Shown here in pieces: positions 26,100-37,852 of a stretch of 64,000 nucleotides of DNA. The stretch comes from Camelus bactrianus. Taxonomy: Eukaryota; Chordata; Mammalia; Artiodactyla; Camelidae. Each line of letters starts with the position of its first letter. The first letter of the stretch is position 1. Where the stretch lies: the NCBI RefSeq assembly GCF_048773025.1, contig NC_133546.1:80755747-80819746 (forward strand). The letters run 5' to 3'. The notes under the pieces are model-generated. The model made no database searches. It was not told where the DNA came from and saw only the letters and a program-made list of their open reading frames with translations. The translations under genes and the position numbers were made by a program.

Positions 26100-29000
26100 G
26101 TTTCTCCTGCAACCCGTTCCCTTTGTGTTAGATGAACGAACGTCTCTCAACATGATCAGTTCTGAGAGATAAGTGTGTGTGAAAGCCGTCCTTCACCTAG
26201 CTTGTTGGGAACACAAAGTTTCTTTTCAGTTGCAAACCCCACTCCATACATATAAATGGGGGGGTACTAGCTCCAACTCGGTTTTACAGTGAAAACTGCA
26301 GGAACTTCAAACCGGCACTAGGAAACAGACTGAGAAACCAGAGTAAAAGTTTCCCCTGCAACCCGTTTCCTATGTGCTAGATGAACGAACGTCTCTCCAC
26401 ATGCTCATTTTTGAAAGATAAGTGTGTGTGAAAGCCGTTCTTCACCTAGCTTGTTGGGAACACAAAGTTTCTTTTCAGTTGCAAACTGCACTCCATAAAT
26501 ATATATGGGGAGGTACTAGCTCCAACTCGGTTTTACAGTAAAACTGCAGGAACTTCAAACCGCCACTAGGAAACAGACTGAAAAACCACAGTAAAAATTT
26601 CTAATGCAACCCGTTCCCTTTTTGCTAGATGAAAGAACGTCTCACCACATGCTCAGTTCTGAGAGATAAGTGTGTGTGAAAGCCGACGTTCACCTAGCTT
26701 GTTGGGAACACAAAGTTTCTTTTCAGTTGCAAACTGCACTCCATAAATATATATGGGGTTGTACTAGCTCCAACTCGTTTTTGCAGTGAAAACTGCAGGA
26801 ACTTCAAACCACCACTAGTAAACACACTGAGAAAACACAGTAAAGTTTCTCCTGCAACCCGTTCCCTTTGTGCTAGATGAACGAACGTCTCTCAACATGC
26901 TCAGTTATGAGAGATAAGTGTGTGTGAAAGCCGTCCTTCACCTAGCTTGTTGGGAACACAAAGTTTCTTTTCAGTTGCAAACTCCACTCCATACTTATAT
27001 ATGGGGAGGTACTAGCTCCAACTCGGTTTTACAGTGAAAACTGCAGGAACTTCAAACCGGCACAAGGAAACAGACTGAGAAACCAGAGTAAAAGTTTCTC
27101 CTGGATCCCGTTTCCTATGTGCTAGATGAACGAACGTCTCTCCACATGCTCAGTTCTGAGAGATAAGTGTGTGTGAAAGCCGTCCTTCACCTAGCTTTTT
27201 GGGAACACAAAGTTTCTTTTCAGTTGCAAACTGCACTCCATAAATATATATGGGGTGGTACTAGCTCCAACACGGTTTTGCACTGAAAACTGCAGGAACT
27301 TCAAACCGCCACTAGGAAACAGACTGAGAAAACACAGTAAAGTTTCTCCTGCAACCCGTTCCCTTTGTGCTAGATGAACGAACGTCTCTCAACATGCTCA
27401 GTTCTGAGAGATAAGTGTGTGTGAAAGCCGTCCTTCACCTAGCTTGTTGGGAACACAAAGTTTCTTTTCAGTTGCAAACTCCACTCCATACATATATATG
27501 GGGAGGTACTAGCTCCATCTCGGTTTTACAGTGAAAAATGCAGGAACTTCAAAACGGCACTAGTAAACAGACTGAGAAACCAGAGTAAAAGTTTCTCCTG
27601 CAACCCGTTTCCTATGTGCTAGATGAACGAACGTCTCTCCACATGCTCATTTCTGAAAGATATGTGTGTGTGAAAGCCGTTCTTCACCTAGCTTGTTGGG
27701 AACACAAAGTTTCTTTTCAGTTGCAAACTGCACTCCATAAATATATATGGGGAGGTACTAGCTCCAACTCGGTTTTACAGTGAAAACTGCAGGAACTTCA
27801 ACCCGGCACTAGTAAACAGACTGAGAAACCTCAGTAAAAATTTCTAATGCAACCCGTTCCCTTTGTGCTAGATGAAAGAACGTCTCACCACATGCTCAGT
27901 TCTGAGAGATAAGTGTGTGTGAAAGCAGTCCTTCACCTAGCTTGTTGGGAACACAAAGTTTCTTTTCAGTTGCAAACTGCACTCCATACATATATATGGG
28001 GTGGTACTAGCTCCAACTCGGTTTTGCAGTGAAAACTGCAGGAAAAACAAACCGCCACTAGGAAACAGACTGAGAAAACACAGTAAAGTTTCTCCTGCAA
28101 CCCGTTCCCTTTGTACTAGATGAACGAACGTCTCTCAACATGCTCAGTTCTGAGAGATAAGTGTGTGTGAAAGCCGTCCTTCACCTAGCTTGTTGGGAAC
28201 ACAAAGTTTCTTTTCAGTTGCAAACTCCACTCCATACATATATATGGGGAGGTACTAGCTCCAACTCGGTTTTACAGTGAAAACTGCAGGAACTTCAAAC
28301 CGGCACTAGGAAAGAGACTGAGAAACCAGAGTAAAAGTTTCTCCTGCAACCCGTTTCCTATGTGCTAGATGAACGAAAGTCTCTCCACATGCTCAGTTCT
28401 GAGAGATAAGTGTGTGTGAAAGCCGTACTTCACCTAGCTTGTTGGGAACACAAAGTTTCTTTTCAGTTGCAAACTGCACTCCATAAATATATATGGGGTG
28501 GTACTAGCTCCAACTCGGTTTTGCAGTGAATAATGCAGGAACTTCAAACTGCCACTAGGAAACAGACTGAGAAAACACAGTATAGTTTCTCCTGCAACCC
28601 GTTCCATTTGTGCTAGATGAACGAACGTCTCTCAACATGCTCAGTTCTGAGAGATAAGTGTGTGTGAAAGCCGTCCTTCACCTAGCTTGTTGGGAACACA
28701 AAATTTCTTTTCAGTTGCAAACTCCACTCCATACATATATATGGGGAGGTACTAGCTCCAACTCGGTTTTACAGTGAAAACTGCAGGAACTTCAAACCGG
28801 CACTAGGAAACAGACTGAGAAACCAGAGTAAAAGTTTCTCCTGCAAACCGTTTCCTATGTGCTAGATGAACGAACGTCTCTCCACATGCTCATTTCTGAA
28901 AGATAAGTGTGTGTGAAAGCCGTCCTTCACCTAGCTTGTTGGGAACACAAAGTTTCTTTTCAGTTGCAAACTGCACTCCATAAATATATATGGGGAGGTA

Positions 29001-31075
29001 CTAGCTCCAACTCGGTTTTACAGTGAAAACTGCAGGAACGTCAAACCGCCACTAGGAAACAGACTGAGAAACCACAGTAAAAATTTCTAATGCAACCCGT
29101 TCCCTTTTTGCTAGATGAAAGAACGTCTCACCACATGGTCAGTTCTGAGTGATAAGTGTGTGTGAAAGCCGACCTTCACCTAGCTTGTTGGGAACACAAA
29201 GTTTCTTTTCAGTTGCAAACTGCACTCCATAAATATATATGGGGTGGTACTAGCTCCAACTCAGTTTTGCAGTGAAAACTGTAGGAACTTCAAACCGCCA
29301 CTAGGAAACAGACTGAGAAAACACAGTAAAGTTTCTCCTGCAACCCGTTCCCTTTGTGCTAGATGAACGAACGTCTCTCAACATGCTCAGTTCTGAGAGA
29401 TAAGTGTGTGTGAAAGCCGTCCTTCACCTAGCTTGTTGGGAACACAAAGTTTCTTTTCAGTTGCAAACTCCACTCCATACATATATATGGGGTGGTACTA
29501 GCTCCAACTCGGTTTTACAGTGAAAACTGCAGGAACTTCAAACCGGCACAAGGAAACAGACTGAGAAACCAGAGTAAATGTTTCTCCTGGATCCCGTTTC
29601 CTATGTGCTAGATGAACGAACGTCTCTCCACATGCTCAGTTCTGAGAGATAAGTGTGTGTGAAAGCCGTCATTCACCTAGCTTGTTGGGAACACAAAGTT
29701 TCTTTTCAGTTGCAAACTGCACTCCATAAATATATATGGGGTGGTACTAGCTCCAACTCGGTTTTGCACTGAAAACTGCAGGAACTTCAAACCGCCACTA
29801 GGAAACAGACTGAGAAAACACAGTAAAGTTTCTCCTGCAACCCGTTCCCTATGTGCTAGATGAACGAACGTCTCTCAACATGCTCAGTTCTGAGAGATAA
29901 GTGTGTGTGAAAGCCGTCCTTCACCTAGCTTGTTGGGAACACAAAGTTTCTTTTCAGTTGTAAATTCCACTCCATACATATATATGGGGAGGTACTAGCT
30001 CCAACTCGGTTTTACAGTGAAAACTGCAGGAACTTCAAACCGGCACTAGTAAACAGACTGAGAAACCAGAGTAAAAGTTTCTCCTGCAACCCGTTTCCTA
30101 TGTGCTAGATGAACGAACGTCTCTCCACATGCTCATTTCTGAAAGATAAGTGTGTGTGAAAGCCGTTCTTCACCTAGCTTGTTGGGAACACAAAGTTTCT
30201 TTTCAGTTGCAAACTGCACTCCATAAATATATATGGGGAGGTACTAGCTCCAACTCGGTTTTACAGTGAAAACTGCAGGAACTTCAAACCGGCACTAGTA
30301 AACAGACTGAGAAACCACAGTAAAAATTTCGAATGCAAACCGTTCCCTTTGTGCTAGATGAAAGAACGTCTCACCACATGCTCAGTTCTGAGAGATAAGT
30401 GTGTGTGAAAGCCGAACTTCACCTAGCTTGTTGGGAACACAAAGTTTCTTTTCAGTTGCAAACTGCACTCCATACATATATATGGGGTGGTACTAGCTCC
30501 AACTCGGTTTTGCAGTGGAAACTGCAGGAAATTCAAACCGCCACTAGGAAACAGACTGAGAAAACACAGTAAAGTTTCTCCTGCAACCCGTTCCCTTTGT
30601 ACTAGATGAACGAACGTCTCTCAACATGCTCAGTTCTGAGAGATAAGTGTGTGTGAAAGCCGTCCTTCACCTTGCTTGTTGGGAACACAAAGTTTCTTTT
30701 CAGTTGCAAACTCCACTCCATACATATATATGGGGAGGTACTAGCTCCAACACGGTTTTACAGTGAAAACTGCAGGAACTTCAAACCAGCACTAGGAAAC
30801 AGACTGAGAAACCAGAGTAAAAGTTTCTCCTGCAACCCGTTTCCTATGTGCTAGATGAACGAACGTCTCTCCACATGCTCATTTCTGAAAGATAAGTGTG
30901 TGTGAAAGCCGTCCTTCACCTAGCTTGTTGGGAACACAAAGTTTCTTTTCAGTTGCAAACTGCACTCCATAAATATATATGGGGAGGTACTAGCTCCAAC
31001 TCGGTTTTACAGTGAAAACTGCAGGAACTTCAAACCGGCACTAGGAAACAGACTGAGAATCCACAGTAAAAATTT
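26100..31075. repeat. Pentamer HOR N-F-N-F-M, 1,243 bp, four periods
   Basis: Seen: the M-type start ('ctaatgc', once 'cgaatgc') falls at 26,601, 27,844, 29,087 and 30,330, exactly 1,243 bp apart, i.e. five monomers. Between successive M monomers the types run N, F, N, F. The first F after M often has 'cctggatcccg' and 'ggcacaagg', and the second has 'ctcatttctgaaag', so the two F positions are distinguishable too. After 30,330 the next M is only three monomers on, at 31,076, and the register is lost. The same pentamer pattern is repeated in the 6,464 bp duplicate, with M starts near 33,065, 34,308, 35,551 and 36,794. Confidence 0.88.
28025..28040. other. Perfect inverted repeat TGCAGT-GAAA-ACTGCA in M-type context
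   Basis: Seen: a 6-bp perfect inverted repeat around a GAAA spacer, in monomers that read 'ttttgcagtg'. The ordinary form 'ttttacagtg' has A instead of G and leaves only a 4-bp stem. Further copies are at 15,844-15,859, 24,545-24,560 and 57,111-57,126, and about once every two to three monomers from 24.5 kb on. Variants with an intact stem and altered spacer occur: GGAA at 30,511, TAAA at 46,921 and TAGA at 58,601. Variants with a broken stem also occur, such as TGCACT at 27,279. In RNA the usual form would be a GNRA-type tetraloop hairpin. Whether it is transcribed or bound by anything is unknown. Confidence 0.6.
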
Positions 31076-31388
31076 CTAATGCAACCCGTTCCCTTTTTGC
31101 TAGATGAAAGAACGTCTCACCACATGCTCAGTTCTGAGAGATAAGTGTGTGTGAAAGCCGACCTTCACCTAGCTTGTTGGGAACACAAAGTTTCTTTTCA
31201 GTTGCAAACTCCACTCCATACATATATATGGGGATGTACTAGCTCCAACTCGATTTTACAGTGAAAACTGCAGGAACTTCAAACCGGCAATAGGAAACAG
31301 ACCGAGAAACCACAGTAAAAATTTCTAATGCAACCCGTTCACTTTGTGCTAGATGAAAGAACGTCTCACCACATGCTCAGGTTTGAGA

Positions 31389-34300
31389 GATAAGTGTGTG
31401 TGAAAGCCGTCCTTCACCTAGCTTGTTGGGAACACAAAGTTTCTTTTCAGTTGCAAACTGCACTCCATAAATATATATGGGGAGGTACTAGCTCCAACTC
31501 GGTTTTACAGTGAAAACTGCAGGAACGTCAAACCGCCACTAGGAAACAGACTGAGAAACCACAGTAAAAATTTCTAATGCAACCCGTTCCCTTTTTGCTA
31601 GATGAAAGAACGTCTCACCACATGCTCTGTTCTGAGAGATAAGTGTGTGTGAAAGCCGACCTTCACCTAGCTTGTTGGGAACACAAAGTTTCTTTTCAGT
31701 TGCAAACTGCACTCCATAAATATATATGGGGTGGTACTAGCTCCAACTCAGTTTTGCAGTGAAAACTGCAGGAACTTCAAACCGCCACTAGGAAACAGAC
31801 TGAGAAAACACAGTAAAGTTTCTCCTGCAACCCGTTCCCTTTGTGCTAGATGAACGAACGTCTCTCAACATGCTCAGTTCTGAGAGATAAGTGTGTGTGA
31901 AAGCCGTCCTTCACCTAGCTTGTTGGGAACACAAAGTTTCTTTTCAGTTGCAAACTCCACTCCATACATATATATGGGGAGGTACTAGCTCCAACTCGGT
32001 TTTACAGTGAAAACTGCAGGAACTTCAAACCGGCAATAGGAAATAGACCGAGAAACCACATTAAAAATTTCTAATGCAACCCGTTCCATTTGTGCTAGAT
32101 GAAAGAACGTCTCACCACATGCTCAGTTCTGAGAGATAAGTGTGTGTGAAAGCCGTCCTTCAACTAGCTTGTTGGGAACACAAAGATTCTTTTCAGTTGC
32201 AAACACCACTCCATACATATATATGGGGAGGTACTAGCTCCAACTCGATTTTACAGTGAAAACTGCAGGAACTTCAAACCGGCACTAGGAAACAGACTGA
32301 GAAACCACACTAAAAGTTTCTCCTGCAACCCGTTCCCTTTGTGCTAAATGAACGAACGTCTCTCAACATGCTAATTTCTGAGAGATAATTGTGTGTGAAA
32401 GCCGTCCTTCACCTAGCTTGTTGGGAACACAAAGTTTCTTTTCAGTTACAAACTCCACTCCATACTAATATATGGGGAGGTACTAGCTCCAACTCGGTTT
32501 TACAGTGAAAACTGCAGGAACTTCAAACCGGCACTAGGAAACAGACTGAGAAACCATAGTAAAGTTTCTCCTGCAACCCGTTCCCTTTGTGTTAGATGAA
32601 CGAACGTCTCTCAACATGATCAGTTCTGAGAGATAAGTGTGTGTGAAAGCCGTCCTTCACCTAGCTTGTTGGGAACACAAAGTTTCTTTTCAGTTGCAAA
32701 CCCCACTCCATACATATAAATGGGGGGGTACTAGCTCCAACTCGGTTTTACAGTGAAAACTGCAGGAACTTCAAACCGGCACTAGGAAACAGACTGAGAA
32801 ACCAGAGTAAAAGTTTCCCCTGCAACCCGTTTCCTATGTGCTAGATGAACGAACGTCTCTCCACATGCTCATTTTTGAAAGATAAGTGTGTGTGAAAGCC
32901 GTTCTTCACCTAGCTTGTTGGGAACACAAAGTTTCTTTTCAGTTGCAAACTGCACTCCATAAATATATATGGGGAGGTACTAGCTCCAACTCGGTTTTAC
33001 AGTAAAACTGCAGGAACTTCAAACCGCCACTAGGAAACAGACTGAAAAACCACAGTAAAAATTTCTAATGCAACCCGTTCCCTTTTTGCTAGATGAAAGA
33101 ACGTCTCACCACATGCTCAGTTCTGAGAGATAAGTGTGTGTGAAAGCCGACGTTCACCTAGCTTGTTGGGAACACAAAGTTTCTTTTCAGTTGCAAACTG
33201 CACTCCATAAATATATATGGGGTTGTACTAGCTCCAACTCGTTTTTGCAGTGAAAACTGCAGGAACTTCAAACCACCACTAGTAAACAGACTGAGAAAAC
33301 ACAGTAAAGTTTCTCCTGCAACCCGTTCCCTTTGTGCTAGATGAACGAACGTCTCTCAACATGCTCAGTTATGAGAGATAAGTGTGTGTGAAAGCCGTCC
33401 TTCACCTAGCTTGTTGGGAACACAAAGTTTCTTTTCAGTTGCAAACTCCACTCCATACTTATATATGGGGAGGTACTAGCTCCAACTCGGTTTTACAGTG
33501 AAAACTGCAGGAACTTCAAACCGGCACAAGGAAACAGACTGAGAAACCAGAGTAAAAGTTTCTCCTGGATCCCGTTTCCTATGTGCTAGATGAACGAACG
33601 TCTCTCCACATGCTCAGTTCTGAGAGATAAGTGTGTGTGAAAGCCGTCCTTCACCTAGCTTTTTGGGAACACAAAGTTTCTTTTCAGTTGCAAACTGCAC
33701 TCCATAAATATATATGGGGTGGTACTAGCTCCAACACGGTTTTGCACTGAAAACTGCAGGAACTTCAAACCGCCACTAGGAAACAGACTGAGAAAACACA
33801 GTAAAGTTTCTCCTGCAACCCGTTCCCTTTGTGCTAGATGAACGAACGTCTCTCAACATGCTCAGTTCTGAGAGATAAGTGTGTGTGAAAGCCGTCCTTC
33901 ACCTAGCTTGTTGGGAACACAAAGTTTCTTTTCAGTTGCAAACTCCACTCCATACATATATATGGGGAGGTACTAGCTCCATCTCGGTTTTACAGTGAAA
34001 AATGCAGGAACTTCAAAACGGCACTAGTAAACAGACTGAGAAACCAGAGTAAAAGTTTCTCCTGCAACCCGTTTCCTATGTGCTAGATGAACGAACGTCT
34101 CTCCACATGCTCATTTCTGAAAGATATGTGTGTGTGAAAGCCGTTCTTCACCTAGCTTGTTGGGAACACAAAGTTTCTTTTCAGTTGCAAACTGCACTCC
34201 ATAAATATATATGGGGAGGTACTAGCTCCAACTCGGTTTTACAGTGAAAACTGCAGGAACTTCAACCCGGCACTAGTAAACAGACTGAGAAACCTCAGTA

Positions 34301-37300
34301 AAAATTTCTAATGCAACCCGTTCCCTTTGTGCTAGATGAAAGAACGTCTCACCACATGCTCAGTTCTGAGAGATAAGTGTGTGTGAAAGCAGTCCTTCAC
34401 CTAGCTTGTTGGGAACACAAAGTTTCTTTTCAGTTGCAAACTGCACTCCATACATATATATGGGGTGGTACTAGCTCCAACTCGGTTTTGCAGTGAAAAC
34501 TGCAGGAAAAACAAACCGCCACTAGGAAACAGACTGAGAAAACACAGTAAAGTTTCTCCTGCAACCCGTTCCCTTTGTACTAGATGAACGAACGTCTCTC
34601 AACATGCTCAGTTCTGAGAGATAAGTGTGTGTGAAAGCCGTCCTTCACCTAGCTTGTTGGGAACACAAAGTTTCTTTTCAGTTGCAAACTCCACTCCATA
34701 CATATATATGGGGAGGTACTAGCTCCAACTCGGTTTTACAGTGAAAACTGCAGGAACTTCAAACCGGCACTAGGAAAGAGACTGAGAAACCAGAGTAAAA
34801 GTTTCTCCTGCAACCCGTTTCCTATGTGCTAGATGAACGAAAGTCTCTCCACATGCTCAGTTCTGAGAGATAAGTGTGTGTGAAAGCCGTACTTCACCTA
34901 GCTTGTTGGGAACACAAAGTTTCTTTTCAGCTGCAAACTGCACTCCATAAATATATATGGGGTGGTACTAGCTCCAACTCGGTTTTGCAGTGAATACTGC
35001 AGGAACTTCAAACTGCCACTAGGAAACAGACTGAGAAAACACAGTATAGTTTCTCCTGCAACCCGTTCCATTTGTGCTAGATGAACGAACGTCTCTCAAC
35101 ATGCTCAGTTCTGAGAGATAAGTGTGTGTGAAAGCCGTCCTTCACCTAGCTTGTTGGGAACACAAAATTTCTTTTCAGTTGCAAACTCCACTCCATACAT
35201 ATATATGGGGAGGTACTAGCTCCAACTCGGTTTTACAGTGAAAACTGCAGGAACTTCAAACCGGCACTAGGAAACAGACTGAGAAACCAGAGTAAAAGTT
35301 TCTCCTGCAAACCGTTTCCTATGTGCTAGATGAACGAACGTCTCTCCACATGCTCATTTCTGAAAGATAAGTGTGTGTGAAAGCCGTCCTTCACCTAGCT
35401 TGTTGGGAACACAAAGTTTCTTTTCAGTTGCAAACTGCACTCCATAAATATATATGGGGAGGTACTAGCTCCAACTCGGTTTTACAGTGAAAACTGCAGG
35501 AACGTCAAACCGCCACTAGGAAACAGACTGAGAAACCACAGTAAAAATTTCTAATGCAACCCGTTCCCTTTTTGCTAGATGAAAGAACGTCTCACCACAT
35601 GCTCAGTTCTGAGTGATAAGTGTGTGTGAAAGCCGACCTTCACCTAGCTTGTTGGGAACACAAAGTTTCTTTTCAGTTGCAAACTGCACTCCATAAATAT
35701 ATATGGGGTGGTACTAGCTCCAACTCAGTTTTGCAGTGAAAACTGTAGGAACTTCAAACCGCCACTAGGAAACAGACTGAGAAAACACAGTAAAGTTTCT
35801 CCTGCAACCCGTTCCCTTTGTGCTAGATGAACGAACGTCTCTCAACATGCTCAGTTCTGAGAGATAAGTGTGTGTGAAAGCCGTCCTTCACCTAGCTTGT
35901 TGGGAACACAAAGTTTCTTTTCAGTTGCAAACTCCACTCCATACATATATATGGGGTGGTACTAGCTCCAACTCGGTTTTACAGTGAAAACTGCAGGAAC
36001 TTCAAACCGGCACAAGGAAACAGACTGAGAAACCAGAGTAAATGTTTCTCCTGGATCCCGTTTCCTATGTGCTAGATGAACGAACGTCTCTCCACATGCT
36101 CAGTTCTGAGAGATAAGTGTGTGTGAAAGCCGTCATTCACCTAGCTTGTTGGGAACACAAAGTTTCTTTTCAGTTGCAAACTGCACTCCATAAATATATA
36201 TGGGGTGGTACTAGCTCCAACTCGGTTTTGCACTGAAAACTGCAGGAACTTCAAACCGCCACTAGGAAACAGACTGAGAAAACACAGTAAAGTTTCTCCT
36301 GCAACCCGTTCCCTATGTGCTAGATGAACGAACGTCTCTCAACATGCTCAGTTCTGAGAGATAAGTGTGTGTGAAAGCCGTCCTTCACCTAGCTTGTTGG
36401 GAACACAAAGTTTCTTTTCAGTTGTAAATTCCACTCCATACATATATATGGGGAGGTACTAGCTCCAACTCGGTTTTACAGTGAAAACTGCAGGAACTTC
36501 AAACCGGCACTAGTAAACAGACTGAGAAACCAGAGTAAAAGTTTCTCCTGCAACCCGTTTCCTATGTGCTAGATGAACGAACGTCTCTCCACATGCTCAT
36601 TTCTGAAAGATAAGTGTGTGTGAAAGCCGTTCTTCACCTAGCTTGTTGGGAACACAAAGTTTCTTTTCAGTTGCAAACTGCACTCCATAAATATATATGG
36701 GGAGGTACTAGCTCCAACTCGGTTTTACAGTGAAAACTGCAGGAACTTCAAACCGGCACTAGTAAACAGACTGAGAAACCACAGTAAAAATTTCGAATGC
36801 AAACCGTTCCCTTTGTGCTAGATGAAAGAACGTCTCACCACATGCTCAGTTCTGAGAGATAAGTGTGTGTGAAAGCCGAACTTCACCTAGCTTGTTGGGA
36901 ACACAAAGTTTCTTTTCAGTTGCAAACTGCACTCCATACATATATATGGGGTGGTACTAGCTCCAACTCGGTTTTGCAGTGGAAACTGCAGGAAATTCAA
37001 ACCGCCACTAGGAAACAGACTGAGAAAACACAGTAAAGTTTCTCCTGCAACCCGTTCCCTTTGTACTAGATGAACGAACGTCTCTCAACATGCTCAGTTC
37101 TGAGAGATAAGTGTGTGTGAAAGCCGTCCTTCACCTTGCTTGTTGGGAACACAAAGTTTCTTTTCAGTTGCAAACTCCACTCCATACATATATATGGGGA
37201 GGTACTAGCTCCAACACGGTTTTACAGTGAAAACTGCAGGAACTTCAAACCAGCACTAGGAAACAGACTGAGAAACCAGAGTAAAAGTTTCTCCTGCAAC

Positions 37301-37852
37301 CCGTTTCCTATGTGCTAGATGAACGAACGTCTCTCCACATGCTCATTTCTGAAAGATAAGTGTGTGTGAAAGCCGTCCTTCACCTAGCTTGTTGGGAACA
37401 CAAAGTTTCTTTTCAGTTGCAAACTGCACTCCATAAATATATATGGGGAGGTACTAGCTCCAACTCGGTTTTACAGTGAAAACTGCAGGAACTTCAAACC
37501 GGCACTAGGAAACAGACTGAGAATCCACAGTAAAAATTTCTAATGCAACCCGTTCCCTTTTTGCTAGATGAAAGAACGTCTCACCACATGCTCAGTTCTG
37601 AGAGATAAGTGTGTGTGAAAGCCGACCTTCACCTAGCTTGTTGGGAACACAAAGTTTCTTTTCAGTTGCAAACTCCACTCCATACATATATATGGGGATG
37701 TACTAGCTCCAACTCGATTTTACAGTGAAAACTGCAGGAACTTCAAACCGGCAATAGGAAACAGACCGAGAAACCACAGTAAAAATTTCTAATGCAACCC
37801 GTTCACTTTGTGCTAGATGAAAGAACGTCTCACCACATGCTCAGGTTTGAGA
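31389..37852. repeat. 26-monomer segmental tandem duplication, copy 2 (6,464 bp)
   Basis: Seen: this is the second copy of the 24,925-31,388 unit, directly adjacent. The match runs to about 37,874, where 'ccgtcc' in the first copy becomes 'ccgttc' and the monomer order then differs. The junction between copies lies in the homologous stretch 31,389-31,410. Differences specific to this copy include 'cagctgcaaactg' near 34,930. Inference: a single unequal exchange or replication slip over 26 monomers, recent enough that the copies remain about 99.9% identical by eye. An assembly artefact is the main alternative. Confidence 0.93.

Larger units (their letters stand above)
24925..31388. repeat. 26-monomer segmental tandem duplication, copy 1 (6,464 bp)
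   Basis: Seen: positions from about 24,925 to 31,410 match positions 6,464 bp further on almost base for base, including rare marks such as 'catactaatatatgg', 'gtaaaactgc', 'aggaaaaacaaacc', 'cagtggaaactgc' and 'cctggatcccg'. By eye I found only about five differences, for example 'aacacactg' here versus 'aacagactg', 'gaataatgc' versus 'gaatactgc', and 'catggtc' versus 'catgctc'. To the left of 24,925 the match stops ('ctctccacatgctcatttctg' region against 'ctcacc...caggtttg'). The breakpoint falls within a monomer, in the 'gataagtgtgtgtg' region. Confidence 0.93.

Noticed and set aside
30672-30854. 60-codon plus-strand frame repeated at 37,136 and 39,623
   Set aside because: The repeats are exactly the 6,464 and 2,487 bp duplications. 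It is a shadow of the satellite.
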